Source: Rhodobiaceae bacterium
Lineage (GTDB): Bacteria > Pseudomonadota > Alphaproteobacteria > Rhizobiales > JAKPQE01
DNA length: 64,000 bases
Direction: 5' to 3'
NCBI GenBank assembly: GCA_028278505.1
Contig: JANQEG010000062.1
Coordinates: forward strand, 28,762 to 92,761
Shown here: piece after piece, positions 26,490 through 37,241 of the stretch
Layout: every line of letters starts with the position of its first letter
Position numbering within the stretch: the first letter of the stretch is position 1
The notes under the pieces: model-generated
The model's input: the letters and a program-made list of their open reading frames with translations, nothing else
Told to the model about the DNA's origin: nothing
Databases searched by the model: none
Made by a program: the position numbers and the translations under genes

Positions 26490-26523
26490 GCCCGTCTCCT
26501 TTTCTTTCGTCGTTGGCCGGGGC

Positions 26524-28326
26524 TCAGAACCGCAGCGATCCGGACTGGATCGCGGCATAGAGGTCGGCGGTGACCGGCTCGAAACAGCCGCTCTCGGGAT
26601 GATCGAAATAGAGCGTGTCGGCGATCATGGCCGGATTGAACCCTTCCTCGACCAGCGTCACCTTGCGCTGCTTGAAGGTTCCGGTGACCTCCAGCTCGTG
26701 ACGGAGACGCAAGAAGAGCGGCCGTGCATAGGGCGGGAGCTGCCGGCGCAGATGGTCGCGGAAGGCGGCGAGGTCGAATTCGGTGGCGTCGTCGACGACG
26801 AGGGCGGCCATGCCGGCGCGGCCCTCGTGCTTTTCGACCTGCACGCCGTAGACGGTCGATTCCTTGACGCCGGGAAACACGGTGATGATCTCGGAGACCT
26901 CGGAGGTGGCGACGTTCTCGCCCTTCCAGCGGAAGGTGTCGCCGACGCGGTCGACGAAAAAGTAATAGCCGAGCGCGTCCCTGCGCAGCAAATCACCGGT
27001 GCGGAACCAGCGGTCGCCGGGCGCAAAGACGTCGCGCAATATCTTCTTTTCGGTCGCTTCGGGATCGGTATAGCCGTCGAAGCGCTGGCTCGGCTTGGAC
27101 GGGTCATCGACGATTTCGGAGATCATTTCGCCGGCTTCCATCAGCGGGCTTTCGATGCAATAGCCGTCGTCGCCGCGCACCTCTCTTTCGGTTTCGATGT
27201 CGTAGTCGATGATCTTGAACAGGAAACGCCGTTCGAGCCATTTCGGCACGCGGCCGACGGAGCCGGGCATGCCGTCGAAATTGAACAGCACCGCATTGCC
27301 TTCGGTGGCGGCGTAGAATTCGAGAATCTTCGGTATCCGGAACCGGGTCTTGAAATCGACCCAGATGTCGGGCCTCAGGCCATTGCCGCAGCAAAGCCTT
27401 ATCTTGTGCTCGGCCTCGCGGGGATGGGTCGGGCTGTTGAGGAGATAGCGGCAGAGCTCCCCGACATATTGAAACAGGGTGCAGTCATAGCTGACGACGT
27501 CGTCCCAGAACTGCTGGCTGGAAAACCGTTCGCGAATGACGACCGAGCCGCCGACGGTGAGCACCGCGCCGATGGCGATGAGGCCGCCGGTCGAGTGATA
27601 GAGCGGCAGACAGACATACATGCGGTCATCGGCGGTCGCGTCCATCGCCCCGGAAAACCCGTTCATGATCGCCTGGGTGCGGTAGTGATTGATGTTGGCC
27701 GCCTTGGGCAGTCCGGTGGTGCCGCTGGTGTAGATATAGAGGCACGGATCGCTGGTGGTCAGCGCGGTGCGCTCGTCGGGGTCGAGCGGCTCGGGCGAAT
27801 AGTCCTCGATCTCCTGGTCGATACGGCGCCGGTCGCCGGCGGCGCCGTGCAGCCAGATCCCGGGCGTGCCGGTCAGCTCGGCCTCGGCGGTCTCGAAACT
27901 GCCGTAGAGGTCGGCGTCGACGATGACGTGGCGCGGATGGGAAAGATTGATGCAGTGGGCGAGCGGGGTGCCGGTGAGATTGGTGTTGAGCAGTCCGACG
28001 ACACCGCCGGCACGCGCGATGCCGAGCCAGATGACCAGGAATTCCGGCCGGTTGGGCATCAGCAGCGCCACCGAATCGCCCTTTTTCACGCCATGGGCGC
28101 GGGCCCAGCGCGCGTAGCGGTTGGCGCGGGCATTGTAGGCGCGGTAGGTCAGCGTCTCGTGGTCGCTGATCAGCGCCGGCCGGTCGCCGTAGCGTTCGGC
28201 CAGATCCTCGGCGGCATCGGGATAGGTGCGGGTCTTGTCCTTGGCGATCGGTATCGTTCGGCGCAAGGCGCGCAGCGCGCCGGTGAGGTATGCGTACTCG
28301 CTGCGAAGGCGCTGCAGAATTCCCAT
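26524..28326 (-). CDS. long-chain acyl-CoA synthetase (AMP-binding enzyme)
   Basis: YIYTSGTTGLPKAANINHYR AMP-binding motif; FRTGDLLRRDALGYYFFVDRVGDTFRWKGENVAT; C-terminal TGTFKQRKVTLVEEGFNP (FATP-like). Confidence 0.93.
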   Translation of the reverse strand: MGILQRLRSEYAYLTGALRALRRTIPIAKDKTRTYPDAAEDLAERYGDRPALISDHETLTYRAYNARANRYARWARAHGVKKGDSVALLMPNRPEFLVIWLGIARAGGVVGLLNTNLTGTPLAHCINLSHPRHVIVDADLYGSFETAEAELTGTPGIWLHGAAGDRRRIDQEIEDYSPEPLDPDERTALTTSDPCLYIYTSGTTGLPKAANINHYRTQAIMNGFSGAMDATADDRMYVCLPLYHSTGGLIAIGAVLTVGGSVVIRERFSSQQFWDDVVSYDCTLFQYVGELCRYLLNSPTHPREAEHKIRLCCGNGLRPDIWVDFKTRFRIPKILEFYAATEGNAVLFNFDGMPGSVGRVPKWLERRFLFKIIDYDIETEREVRGDDGYCIESPLMEAGEMISEIVDDPSKPSQRFDGYTDPEATEKKILRDVFAPGDRWFRTGDLLRRDALGYYFFVDRVGDTFRWKGENVATSEVSEIITVFPGVKESTVYGVQVEKHEGRAGMAALVVDDATEFDLAAFRDHLRRQLPPYARPLFLRLRHELEVTGTFKQRKVTLVEEGFNPAMIADTLYFDHPESGCFEPVTADLYAAIQSGSLRF

Positions 28327-28502
28327 AGTCCACCCTAGCTTCGTCGTCCCCCGATCCGGTCCGCCTTGTGACGGCTTTTACGAATCGACGACGACATTCT
28401 TGTTCTTATTAGCCGAAAGTAGCAGCAGACCCGGGCGATGGCGAGGGGCGCGGCGCGAAAACGACGCGCACGCAGCGGACAATTCGACGCGATCGGTTCG
28501 GG

Positions 28503-29645
28503 TTATTTGCCCGGATAACCCGGTATCGCCAGCGGATTGTCGGTGAGCGCGGCGGCGTCCGGCGTGTCGGGCCGCGGCGCGTCGGAAAACGCATCGAACA
28601 GGCGCCGCACATAGCCTTCCTGGAGGTCGCGGCCGATGATGACGACCCGCGTGCTGCGGTCGTCGTCGGGCCAGGCCGGCAGCACCGCCGGCGGGTGGAA
28701 GACATGCTGCACGCCGTGCAGCACCAGCGGCCGGTCCGGGTGTTCGGCCGTGCGCACGATCGCCTTCAGCCGCAACAGCGATGCGCCCTGCGTCGAGCGC
28801 AGCAGATCGACGAACATTTCCAACGCCGCCGCCGATATCGCCCGGTCGGCGGAAAAGCTGAAGGCGCGGATGTGATCGTCGTGGCGGTTGACGTCGTGAT
28901 GGTGATGATGGCCGTCAACGGCAAAGGCCTCCGCATTCAGCCAGCGCCGCACGTCCGGGGTCTTGGTTTCGGGATCGTAGAGGCCGCAATTGACGAGCAG
29001 CGCCGGATCGGTGTTGCCCTGGATTGCCGCAAGCACAGGCGCGCCGGGGTTGAGCGCGGCGATCCGGGCGCCCAGATCGGCCGGGATCCCCCGGCCTTCG
29101 ATCAGATCGGTCTTGGTGACGACGATGCGGTCGGCGACGGCGACCTGCTTGACCGCCTCGGCATGGGTGTCGAGGGTCGCCATGCCGTTCACCGCATCGA
29201 CGAGGGTGACGACGCCGTCGAGGCGGAAGCGCTGGACCAGATAGGGGTGCATCATCACGGTGTGGAGCACGGGCGCCGGATCGGCGAGCCCGGTGGTCTC
29301 GACGACGACGCGGTTGAGCGCCGAAATCCGGCCATTGTCGAGGCGGCGCAGCAATCGCTCCAGCGTCTCGACGAGGGCGCCGCGCACGGTGCAGCACAGG
29401 CAGCCGGACGACAATTCGACGATGCCCTCATCGGCCTCCTCGACCAGCAGGTGATCGAGACCGATATCGCCGAATTCGTTGATGATCACCGCGGTGCCGG
29501 CAAAGCTTGGATCGTTGAGCAGGCGGTTGAGCAGCGTCGTCTTGCCGGCGCCCAGAAACCCGGTGACGATCGACAGCGGGATCGGCGGCGGCGGCATTCT
29601 CTCGGCGGGCGTCATCGCGTTCGAAACCAGGGATGCGCCGGTCAC
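28503..29645 (-). CDS. CobW/COG0523 family GTP-binding protein (putative metallochaperone)
   Basis: TGFLGAGKTTLLN P-loop, SSGCLCCTVRGAL (CxCC), VTKTDLI, His-rich GHHHHHDVNRHDDH. Start uncertain (29645 or an internal Met). Confidence 0.92.
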   Translation of the reverse strand: MTGASLVSNAMTPAERMPPPPIPLSIVTGFLGAGKTTLLNRLLNDPSFAGTAVIINEFGDIGLDHLLVEEADEGIVELSSGCLCCTVRGALVETLERLLRRLDNGRISALNRVVVETTGLADPAPVLHTVMMHPYLVQRFRLDGVVTLVDAVNGMATLDTHAEAVKQVAVADRIVVTKTDLIEGRGIPADLGARIAALNPGAPVLAAIQGNTDPALLVNCGLYDPETKTPDVRRWLNAEAFAVDGHHHHHDVNRHDDHIRAFSFSADRAISAAALEMFVDLLRSTQGASLLRLKAIVRTAEHPDRPLVLHGVQHVFHPPAVLPAWPDDDRSTRVVIIGRDLQEGYVRRLFDAFSDAPRPDTPDAAALTDNPLAIPGYPGK

Positions 29646-31012
29646 CGCGCCGGCTTCGGTCTCGGCACGGCCAGGTCCTTGGCGGCGGCCACTGCGGATT
29701 CCGAGGCGACGGGCACGTCGCCGTCGATGGTCAGTGTCGGACGCATCTTCGGCAACGGCGTCTCGCCGGGCGCCGACGTTTTCACCCCGGGTTCGAGCGC
29801 CACCAGCGGCGACGGACGCCGGCCCTGCGGCGCCGCCGGATCGACGCCGCCGAGAGCGACCGCGGCGGGCGCGGTGGTGCGAATGACCGGGCCGACGATC
29901 AGCGTATACGGATCCTGCTTTTTCTTCTTGCCGTTCTTCTTGCTCGTCTTCCCCGTGTCGGGGGCGGGATAGATGCGGACGAGGTCGCGATCGCCGGTCC
30001 GGCTTGCCTGGAAGGCGCTTGCCACGCCGAAACGGGGCTTTGTCCTGGTCTCGGCAATCAGGCTCTCAATGCTCGGCTTGGGTCCGTTCTTCCGGCACAC
30101 ATTTCGCGCCGGGCCGACACCGGCCGGGCGCCGGATGGTGTTGATCGTGGTGCGGGGACCGGCGAAAAGACCCTTCGAACCGAAACCCCGATCGAGCAGT
30201 TTCTTGGCCAGATGGGCGCGTTCGTGACCGGACCGCGCGCCGAAGACGATGGCGACCACAGTTCGGCCGTTTCGCGTCGCGGTGGCGGCGACATTCAATC
30301 CGGAGGCGCAGATATAGCCGGTCTTCATGCCGTCGGCGCCGCGATATCGCTCCAGCAGCGGCCGGTTCGCCGAGCGGAGCGTGCGTCCGTGCAGCTTGAT
30401 CGCGGAGTACTGGAACAACCCCCTGTATTCGGGGAATTCGGTTCTGATCGCCCGGACCAGAATACCGATATCCAGCGCCGTCGTAATCTGGCGATCATCG
30501 GGCATGCCATTGGGATTGGTCCAGCGCGTGTTGCGCATGCCGAGCTGCCGCGACACCAGATTCATTTCGGCAACGAAGGCGGGCTCGCTGCCGGAAACCG
30601 CCTCGCCGATCGCCACCGCGATGTCGTTTGCCGAGCGGACGATCATCATCTTCAAGGCGTTGTCGAGCGTAATCACGGTGCCGGCCGGGAGCCCGATCTT
30701 GCGGCCCCCTTCCGCGAGCGCATTCTTCGAGACGACGACCGGGGATTTGAGGCTGATGCGGCCTTCGCGGATGGCGCGGAACACAACATAGGCGGTCATC
30801 AGCTTGGTGACCGAGGCCGGGTGCCAGGATTTCGTCGCGTCTTTCTGGTAGTAGACGCGGCCGCTTTTGAGGTCGAAGGAAAGCTGCGGTCCGGCGATCG
30901 CCGGCACGCTCGCCGCGACGGCGACCAGGAGAACCAGAAGGACGGCGAGCCCGCCGCGAACGGCGCGGCTCCCCAACCCCTGTCCGGGCACTCTGGTCGC
31001 TGCTGAAGGCAT
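29642..31012 (-). CDS. D-alanyl-D-alanine carboxypeptidase (PBP5/S11 family)
   Basis: WHPASVTKLMTAYVVF (SxxK), VRSANDIAVAI (SxN), MKTGYICASG (KTG). Start set at ATG 31012. Confidence 0.92.
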   Translation of the reverse strand: MPSAATRVPGQGLGSRAVRGGLAVLLVLLVAVAASVPAIAGPQLSFDLKSGRVYYQKDATKSWHPASVTKLMTAYVVFRAIREGRISLKSPVVVSKNALAEGGRKIGLPAGTVITLDNALKMMIVRSANDIAVAIGEAVSGSEPAFVAEMNLVSRQLGMRNTRWTNPNGMPDDRQITTALDIGILVRAIRTEFPEYRGLFQYSAIKLHGRTLRSANRPLLERYRGADGMKTGYICASGLNVAATATRNGRTVVAIVFGARSGHERAHLAKKLLDRGFGSKGLFAGPRTTINTIRRPAGVGPARNVCRKNGPKPSIESLIAETRTKPRFGVASAFQASRTGDRDLVRIYPAPDTGKTSKKNGKKKKQDPYTLIVGPVIRTTAPAAVALGGVDPAAPQGRRPSPLVALEPGVKTSAPGETPLPKMRPTLTIDGDVPVASESAVAAAKDLAVPRPKPAR

Positions 31013-31327
31013 GTTCTGGGGACCGCTCCCGCCGGAGTGATGTTGCCGTTCGCGCTTCCGTCCCGGCAGCCGGCCGAGTGACCGATACGGTTCGGCCTCG
31101 ATGCTGCGCGGCGCCGACCGTCTCCTCAATAACGGTTTTCCCGAGGATTGGCAAAACCTGTTTGTGAACTATGGTTTCCAGGGTGCACAAGGCGCGGTCG
31201 GCGGCTCTCGCGTGATCGGGCGGCTTCGGCCGAACCCATGTCGCAGAAAGACGCTTCAACGGCGCAGCGAAAACGGCGATCGCCACGGTGCTTGCCTAAA
31301 ACCGACAAAATCCGAGGGGTTGCGCAA

Positions 31328-32815
31328 ATGCCCGTCGATCAAGGGGAAAGTGAAATGCCAGGAACGGCCGCGATGACGGTTGCCGCGGACGAACGGGAGG
31401 ACCTCCAGGGCGGGGCCTATCGGGCGCCGGTCGACGTCAATCTCAGCGTGACCGACATCTTCACCATCGGCATCGGGCCGTCGAGTTCGCATACGGTCGG
31501 GCCAATGCGCGCCGCGCACCGCTTCGTCAACGCGCTCGACGCCGACGACAGGCTGCAGGCGACGGCGCGGGTCACCGTCGATCTGTTCGGCTCGCTGGCG
31601 CTGACCGGCAAGGGCCACGCGACCGACATCGCCATCCTGCTCGGGCTCAGCGGCGAGCGGCCGAGCCAGGTCGATCCGGACGCGGTCGCCGGCATCGTCG
31701 CCGCGATCCGCGACAGCCAGAAGATCGCGCTCAACGGACGCCATGAAATCCGGTTCGTCGAATCCCGCGATCTCACCTTCCGCTACGACGAATTCCTGCC
31801 GGAACATTCCAACGGCATGACGATCAATGCCTTCGACAAGGCCGGAGAAGAACTCTTCAGCGAGAGCTTCTTTTCGGTCGGCGGCGGCTATGTGGTGACC
31901 AAGAGCGAACGCGACCGGTCCGAGAGCCCGCGCGACAACATCGCGCTGCCGTTCGGCTTTTCCTCCGGCGACGAGATGCTGGAGGTCGGCCGCAAGTCGA
32001 AGAAGACGATCGCCGAAATGATGATGGCCAATGAGGCGGCGTGGCGCGACGAGGCCGAGACCACCGGCTTCCTCGATGCGGTGCACGCGGCGATGGCCGA
32101 CAGCATCAAGCGCGGCTGCCGCGAAAAGGGCATCCTGCCGGGCGGGCTCAACGTGCCGCGGCGGGCGCGCAAGCTCTATCTGGAGCTAAAAGCGCGGCCC
32201 GAAGCCGGCTTCAGCGATCCGATGACGGTGCTCGACTGGGTCAATCTCTTCGCCCTTGCGGTCAACGAGGAGAACGCCGCCGGCGGCCGCGTCGTCACCG
32301 CGCCGACCAATGGCGCGGCCGGCGTCATTCCCGCCGTGCTGACCTATTACGAACGGTTCATTCCGGGCGCCAACCGGGCCGGCATCCACACCTTCTTGCT
32401 GACGGCTGCGGCGATCGGCACGCTCTACAAGAAGCGCGCCTCGATCTCGGCCGCCGAGGTCGGCTGCCAGGGCGAGGTCGGGGTCGCCTGTTCGATGGCG
32501 GCGGCCGGGCTGACCGCGGTGCTCGGCGGCAGCAATGCGCAGATCGAAAATGCCGCTGAGATCGGCATGGAGCACAATCTCGGCCTGACCTGCGATCCGA
32601 TCGGCGGGCTGGTGCAGATTCCCTGCATCGAGCGCAACACCATGGGCGCGACCAAGGCGATCAACGCCGCGCGGCTGGCGCTGCGCGGCGACGGCACCCA
32701 TCACGTGTCGCTCGACAAGGTGATCGAGACGATGCGCCAGACCGGCTATGACATGCAGTCGAAATACAAGGAAACCAGTCAGGGCGGCCTCGCCGTCAAC
32801 GTCGTGGAGTGTTGA
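31328..32815 (+). CDS. sdaA: L-serine ammonia-lyase
   Basis: [64 protein letters not shown] diagnostic motifs. Start uncertain. Confidence 0.96.
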   Translation: MPVDQGESEMPGTAAMTVAADEREDLQGGAYRAPVDVNLSVTDIFTIGIGPSSSHTVGPMRAAHRFVNALDADDRLQATARVTVDLFGSLALTGKGHATDIAILLGLSGERPSQVDPDAVAGIVAAIRDSQKIALNGRHEIRFVESRDLTFRYDEFLPEHSNGMTINAFDKAGEELFSESFFSVGGGYVVTKSERDRSESPRDNIALPFGFSSGDEMLEVGRKSKKTIAEMMMANEAAWRDEAETTGFLDAVHAAMADSIKRGCREKGILPGGLNVPRRARKLYLELKARPEAGFSDPMTVLDWVNLFALAVNEENAAGGRVVTAPTNGAAGVIPAVLTYYERFIPGANRAGIHTFLLTAAAIGTLYKKRASISAAEVGCQGEVGVACSMAAAGLTAVLGGSNAQIENAAEIGMEHNLGLTCDPIGGLVQIPCIERNTMGATKAINAARLALRGDGTHHVSLDKVIETMRQTGYDMQSKYKETSQGGLAVNVVEC

Positions 32816-32944
32816 GGGCGAAGCGTTGCGGCATGACGGAGGGGCCGAGACCGGAGCACATCGACCGGCTCGGAAACGCAGCGCCTTCTTTTATAGAGGA
32901 AGCACCTACCGGTCCGGCACCGGCGTCAGTCAGAGGGAAAAATC

Positions 32945-34624
32945 ATGGCGGCTGTAAAGAGTGATATCGAAATTGCCCGGGCAGCAAAAATGGCGCCGAT
33001 CACCGAGATTGGCGCCAAGCTCGGAATTCCCGAGGCGGCACTGGAACCCTATGGCAAGAGCAAGGCAAAGCTCGATTACGACTTCATCGAGGGCCTGCGC
33101 GATCACCCGGACGGCAAGCTGATCCTGGTGACGGCGATCAGCCCGACACCGGCCGGGGAGGGCAAGACGACGACCACGGTCGGCCTCGGCGATGCGCTCA
33201 ACCGGATCGGCAAGAAGACGGCGATGTGCCTGCGCGAGCCCTCGCTCGGCCCCTGTTTCGGCGTCAAGGGCGGGGCGGCGGGCGGCGGCCATGCCCAGGT
33301 GGTGCCGATGGAGGACATCAACCTCCATTTTACCGGCGATTTCCACGCCATCTCGGCGGCGCACAATCTGCTCTCGGCAATGGTCGACAACCACGTCTAC
33401 TGGGAAAACAAGCTCGGCGTCGATCCGCGCCGCATCACCTGGCGGCGGGTCGTCGACATGAACGACCGGGCGCTGCGCGAGATCGTCTGCTCGCTCGGCG
33501 GCGTCACCAACGGCTTCCCGCGCGAGGCCGGCTTCGACATCACGGTCGCCTCCGAGGTGATGGCGATCCTGTGCCTGTCGACGGATGTCAATGATCTGCG
33601 CCGCCGGCTCGGCAAGATCATCGTCGGCTATCGCCGCGACAGGACGCCGATTACCGCCGCCGACCTCAAGGCCGACGGCGCCATGACGGTGCTCCTGAAG
33701 GACGCGATCAAGCCGAATCTGGTGCAGACGCTGGAAAACAATCCGGCCTTCATCCATGGCGGGCCGTTCGCCAATATCGCCCATGGCTGCAATTCGGTGG
33801 TGGCGACGACGACGGCGCTGAAGCTCGCCGACTATGTGGTGACCGAGGCCGGTTTCGGCGCCGATCTGGGGGCGGAAAAATTCTTCGACATCAAGTGCCG
33901 CAAGGCCGGGCTGTCACCGGCGGTTGCCGTGCTGGTGGCGACCGTACGGGCGCTGAAGAGCCATGGTGGGGTCGAGAAGGCGGACCTGTCCAAGCCGAAC
34001 CTGGAGGCGGTGGAGCGCGGGCTCGACAATCTCGGCCGGCATTTGCGCAACATCGCCCAGTTCGGCGTTCCGGTCGTGGTCGGCATCAATCATTTTCTCA
34101 CCGACACGGACGAGGAAATGGCGGCGATCAAGGCCTATTGCGAGGAATACGGCGTCAACGCCCATGTCTGCCGCCACTGGGCCGAGGGCGGCGCCGGCGC
34201 CGAGGATCTGGCGCACGAGGTGGCGCGGCTCGCCGATGAGGGCCACGCCCAGTTCCGCACGCTCTATGACGACCGGGTGACGCTGTGGGACAAGGTGCGG
34301 ATGATCGCCCGCAACATCTACTGGGCCGACGACATCATCGCCGACAAGGCGGTCCGCAACCAGTTCGCGGAATTCCAGAAGGCCGGTTTCGGCAGTTTCC
34401 CGGTGTGCATGGCCAAGACGCAATACTCGTTCTCGACCGACCCGAACCTGAAGGGCGCGCCGACCGGGCATGTGGTGCCGATCCGCGAGATCCGGCTTTC
34501 GGCGGGAGCCGAATTCCTGGTCGTCATCTGCGGCGAGATCATGACCATGCCGGGCCTGCCGCGGGTGCCGTCGGCCGAGGCGATCCACATCGATGCGAAC
34601 GGGCTGACCCAGGGGTTGTTCTAA
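32945..34624 (+). CDS. fhs: formate--tetrahydrofolate ligase
   Basis: [59 protein letters not shown]. Confidence 0.98.
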   Translation: MAAVKSDIEIARAAKMAPITEIGAKLGIPEAALEPYGKSKAKLDYDFIEGLRDHPDGKLILVTAISPTPAGEGKTTTTVGLGDALNRIGKKTAMCLREPSLGPCFGVKGGAAGGGHAQVVPMEDINLHFTGDFHAISAAHNLLSAMVDNHVYWENKLGVDPRRITWRRVVDMNDRALREIVCSLGGVTNGFPREAGFDITVASEVMAILCLSTDVNDLRRRLGKIIVGYRRDRTPITAADLKADGAMTVLLKDAIKPNLVQTLENNPAFIHGGPFANIAHGCNSVVATTTALKLADYVVTEAGFGADLGAEKFFDIKCRKAGLSPAVAVLVATVRALKSHGGVEKADLSKPNLEAVERGLDNLGRHLRNIAQFGVPVVVGINHFLTDTDEEMAAIKAYCEEYGVNAHVCRHWAEGGAGAEDLAHEVARLADEGHAQFRTLYDDRVTLWDKVRMIARNIYWADDIIADKAVRNQFAEFQKAGFGSFPVCMAKTQYSFSTDPNLKGAPTGHVVPIREIRLSAGAEFLVVICGEIMTMPGLPRVPSAEAIHIDANGLTQGLF

Positions 34625-34721
34625 GCGGCGGCAAATTGCGCGATACTGGATGGATGATGGGCCGGAACGGAAGGGGGCTCCGTCCGGTTCCCCGTGCCCG
34701 GTTGCCATGGAGGATCGCAAG

Positions 34722-35939
34722 ATGTCCGATCGCACCACCGGTCGCAGCGCCGGTTTCGCCACCCGTGCCATTCACCACGGCTACGATCCGACGGAGGCCG
34801 AGGGCGCCGTGACGCCGCCGCTGCACCTGACCTCGACCTTTGCCTTTGAAAGCGCCGAGGCCGGCGGCGAAATCTTCGCCGGCGAGCGCAAGGGCAATGT
34901 CTATTCCCGCGTCACCAATCCGACCGTCGATCTCCTGGAACGACGGGTCGCCGATCTCGAAGGCGCCGAGGCGGCGCTCGCCAATGCGTCGGGCATGGGA
35001 TCGATCAGCGCGCTCATGTGGACGCTGCTTTCGCCCGGCGACGAGGTGATCGCCGACCAGACGCTCTATGGCTGCACCTTTGCCTTCCTCAATCACGGGC
35101 TCGGCAAGTTCGGGGTAAAAATCACCCATGTCGATCTGACCGATCCGGCCAATCTGGAGCGGGCGATCGGCGACAGCACCCGCGTTGTCTTCTTCGAGAC
35201 GCCGGCCAATCCCAATATGCGGCTGATCGATATCGCGGCGATCTCGGACATCGCCCGCGCGCACGGGGCGAGGACGGTGGTCGACAACACCTATGCGACG
35301 CCGGTGCTGACCCGGCCGATCGAGCACGGCGCCGATTTCGTCGTCCATTCGGCGACGAAATATCTCGGCGGGCATGGCGATCTGCTCGCCGGCATGATCT
35401 GCGGCCCGGCCGAGGATATGGCCGCGATCCGCATGTTCGGCCTCAAAGACATGACCGGCTCGGTGCTGGCCCCGTTCAACGCCATGCTGGTGCTGCGCGG
35501 CCTGAAGACGCTGGAACTGCGCATGGCGCGCCACAGCGAGAGCGCAATGAGCGTGGCGCGGGCGCTCGAAGCGCACCGCGAGGTCGAGATCGTCCACTAT
35601 CCGGGCCTCGAAAGCTTTCCGCAGCACGACCTGGCGAAGCGGCAGATGGCCGATTTCGGCGGCATGATCGCGTTCGAAGTGAAAGGCGGGGTGGCGGCCG
35701 GCAAGGCGGTGATGAACCGGCTGAAACTGATCCACCGCGCGGTCAGCCTCGGCGATGCGGAAACGCTGATCCAGCATCCGGCCAGCATGACTCATTCGAC
35801 CTACACGCCGGAGGAGCGGCTGGACCACGGCATTTCCGACGGGCTCGTCCGGATTTCGGTCGGGCTGGAGACGGTGGAGGATATCCTCGACGATCTGATG
35901 CAGGCGCTTGAGGCCGGGAGCGCCGAAAAAGCCGCGTGA
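34722..35939 (+). CDS. Cys/Met metabolism PLP enzyme, methionine gamma-lyase-like
   Basis: SATKYLGGHGDLLAG lysine motif; LYGCTFAF with the Cys characteristic of methionine gamma-lyases. Confidence 0.87.
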   Translation: MSDRTTGRSAGFATRAIHHGYDPTEAEGAVTPPLHLTSTFAFESAEAGGEIFAGERKGNVYSRVTNPTVDLLERRVADLEGAEAALANASGMGSISALMWTLLSPGDEVIADQTLYGCTFAFLNHGLGKFGVKITHVDLTDPANLERAIGDSTRVVFFETPANPNMRLIDIAAISDIARAHGARTVVDNTYATPVLTRPIEHGADFVVHSATKYLGGHGDLLAGMICGPAEDMAAIRMFGLKDMTGSVLAPFNAMLVLRGLKTLELRMARHSESAMSVARALEAHREVEIVHYPGLESFPQHDLAKRQMADFGGMIAFEVKGGVAAGKAVMNRLKLIHRAVSLGDAETLIQHPASMTHSTYTPEERLDHGISDGLVRISVGLETVEDILDDLMQALEAGSAEKAA

Positions 35940-35997
35940 GTCGTCGATTTACGATTGCCCGGCCGCTGCGCCTGGCAACAACAAGGATTCGAACCGG

Positions 35998-36405
35998 TCA
36001 GCCGGTCTGGCAGGCGGCGCACAGGCCGCGCAGCTCGATCGTCATCCCGGTCAGCGAAAAGCGGTCGGTTTCGGCCCAGGCCTTCAGGTCACCGGTGATC
36101 CGTGCATCGGCGAATTCGGTGACGCCGCCGCAACTGTCACAAATGGCGAACGCCGCTGGCTCCTCCGTCTCGCCTTCGGCATGGCTGCAGGCAACGAAAG
36201 CATTCAGGCTTTCGAGCCGATGCACGAGGCCGAAAGCGACGAGCTTGTCGAGGGCGCGATAGACCTGCAGCGGCGCCTTGAACCCCTGTTCGCGCAGGCG
36301 ATCGAGCACCTCATAGGCGCTGAGCGGGCCGTCGGCGCGGACCAGCGCGCCATGAACCAGCGCCTGGTTGCGGGTCAGTTCGGGCGCCTTGCCGGCCACG
36401 CTCAT
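35998..36405 (-). CDS. zur: Fur family transcriptional regulator (Zur-like)
   Basis: Fur-fold HTH (LSAYEVLDRLREQGFKAPLQVYRALDKLVAFGLVHRLES) and CDSCGG / CAAC zinc motifs; overlaps znuB. Confidence 0.9.
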   Translation of the reverse strand: MSVAGKAPELTRNQALVHGALVRADGPLSAYEVLDRLREQGFKAPLQVYRALDKLVAFGLVHRLESLNAFVACSHAEGETEEPAAFAICDSCGGVTEFADARITGDLKAWAETDRFSLTGMTIELRGLCAACQTG

Positions 36406-37241
36406 GGTTCGCTCCGCGATGATGGTGCCGCAGGCCGGCCGACAAGCCAGCCGACGAGTGGCGAGAGGCTTATCAGGAAGAGAGCGAGCGCGGCAACGAC
36501 GATGGTCGGGCCGGACGGCGTATCCCAGCCGAGCGAGCCGTAAAGGCCGGCGATGACGGCGCCGGCGCCGACAAGGGCGGCGATCACTGCCATCTGCTCC
36601 GGGCCGCCGGCAAGGCGACGGGCGGTCGCGGCGGGAATGATCAGCAGCGCGGTGATCAGCAGCACGCCGACGATCTTCATGGCAATGGCGATCACGGAGG
36701 CCATCAGCAGCATGAAGACGAGATTGGCGCGCGCCGGCCGCAGGCCCTCCGCCTCGGCGAGTTCGCTGCTGACGGTGGCGGCAAAAAGCGGCCGCCAGAT
36801 CGCCACAAGTACCGCAAGCACGATGGCGCCGCCGCCATAAATGATGGCGATGTCGGTCTTGGAGACGGCGAGGATATCGCCGAAGAGCAGACCCATAAGA
36901 TCGATCCGGACCCAGGTCATGAAGGCGAGACAGACGAGGCCGAGGGCGAGTGCCGAATGAGCGAGCAGGCCGAGCAGCGAATCGGAGGAAAGCGCGGCGT
37001 AGCGCTGCAACAGCATCAGGGCGACCGCAACACCGGCGCAGACCAGGAACACCGCGAGCGGGATATCGATCTCCAGCAACAGGGCAAGCGCGACGCCGAG
37101 CAATGCGGCGTGTGACAGGGTATCGCCGAAATAGGCGAGCCGGCGCCAGACGATGAAGCAGCCGAGCGGTCCGGCGACCAGCGCGACGCCGATACCGGCG
37201 ATGAGGGCGCGGGTGAAGAAATCGTCAAACATGACCGTCAT
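36402..37241 (-). CDS. znuB: zinc ABC transporter permease
   Basis: FFTRALIAGIGVALVAGPLGCFIVWRRLAYFGDTLSHAALLGVALAL; overlaps znuC by 17 bp. Confidence 0.93.
   Translation of the reverse strand: MTVMFDDFFTRALIAGIGVALVAGPLGCFIVWRRLAYFGDTLSHAALLGVALALLLEIDIPLAVFLVCAGVAVALMLLQRYAALSSDSLLGLLAHSALALGLVCLAFMTWVRIDLMGLLFGDILAVSKTDIAIIYGGGAIVLAVLVAIWRPLFAATVSSELAEAEGLRPARANLVFMLLMASVIAIAMKIVGVLLITALLIIPAATARRLAGGPEQMAVIAALVGAGAVIAGLYGSLGWDTPSGPTIVVAALALFLISLSPLVGWLVGRPAAPSSRSEP

Noticed and set aside
26167-28338. 723-aa plus-strand ORF
   Set aside because: Shadow of the acyl-CoA synthetase gene; no domain motifs.
31130-31327. Possible riboswitch upstream of sdaA
   Set aside because: Short spacer searched by eye for glycine-riboswitch-like or tandem hairpin patterns; nothing convincing.
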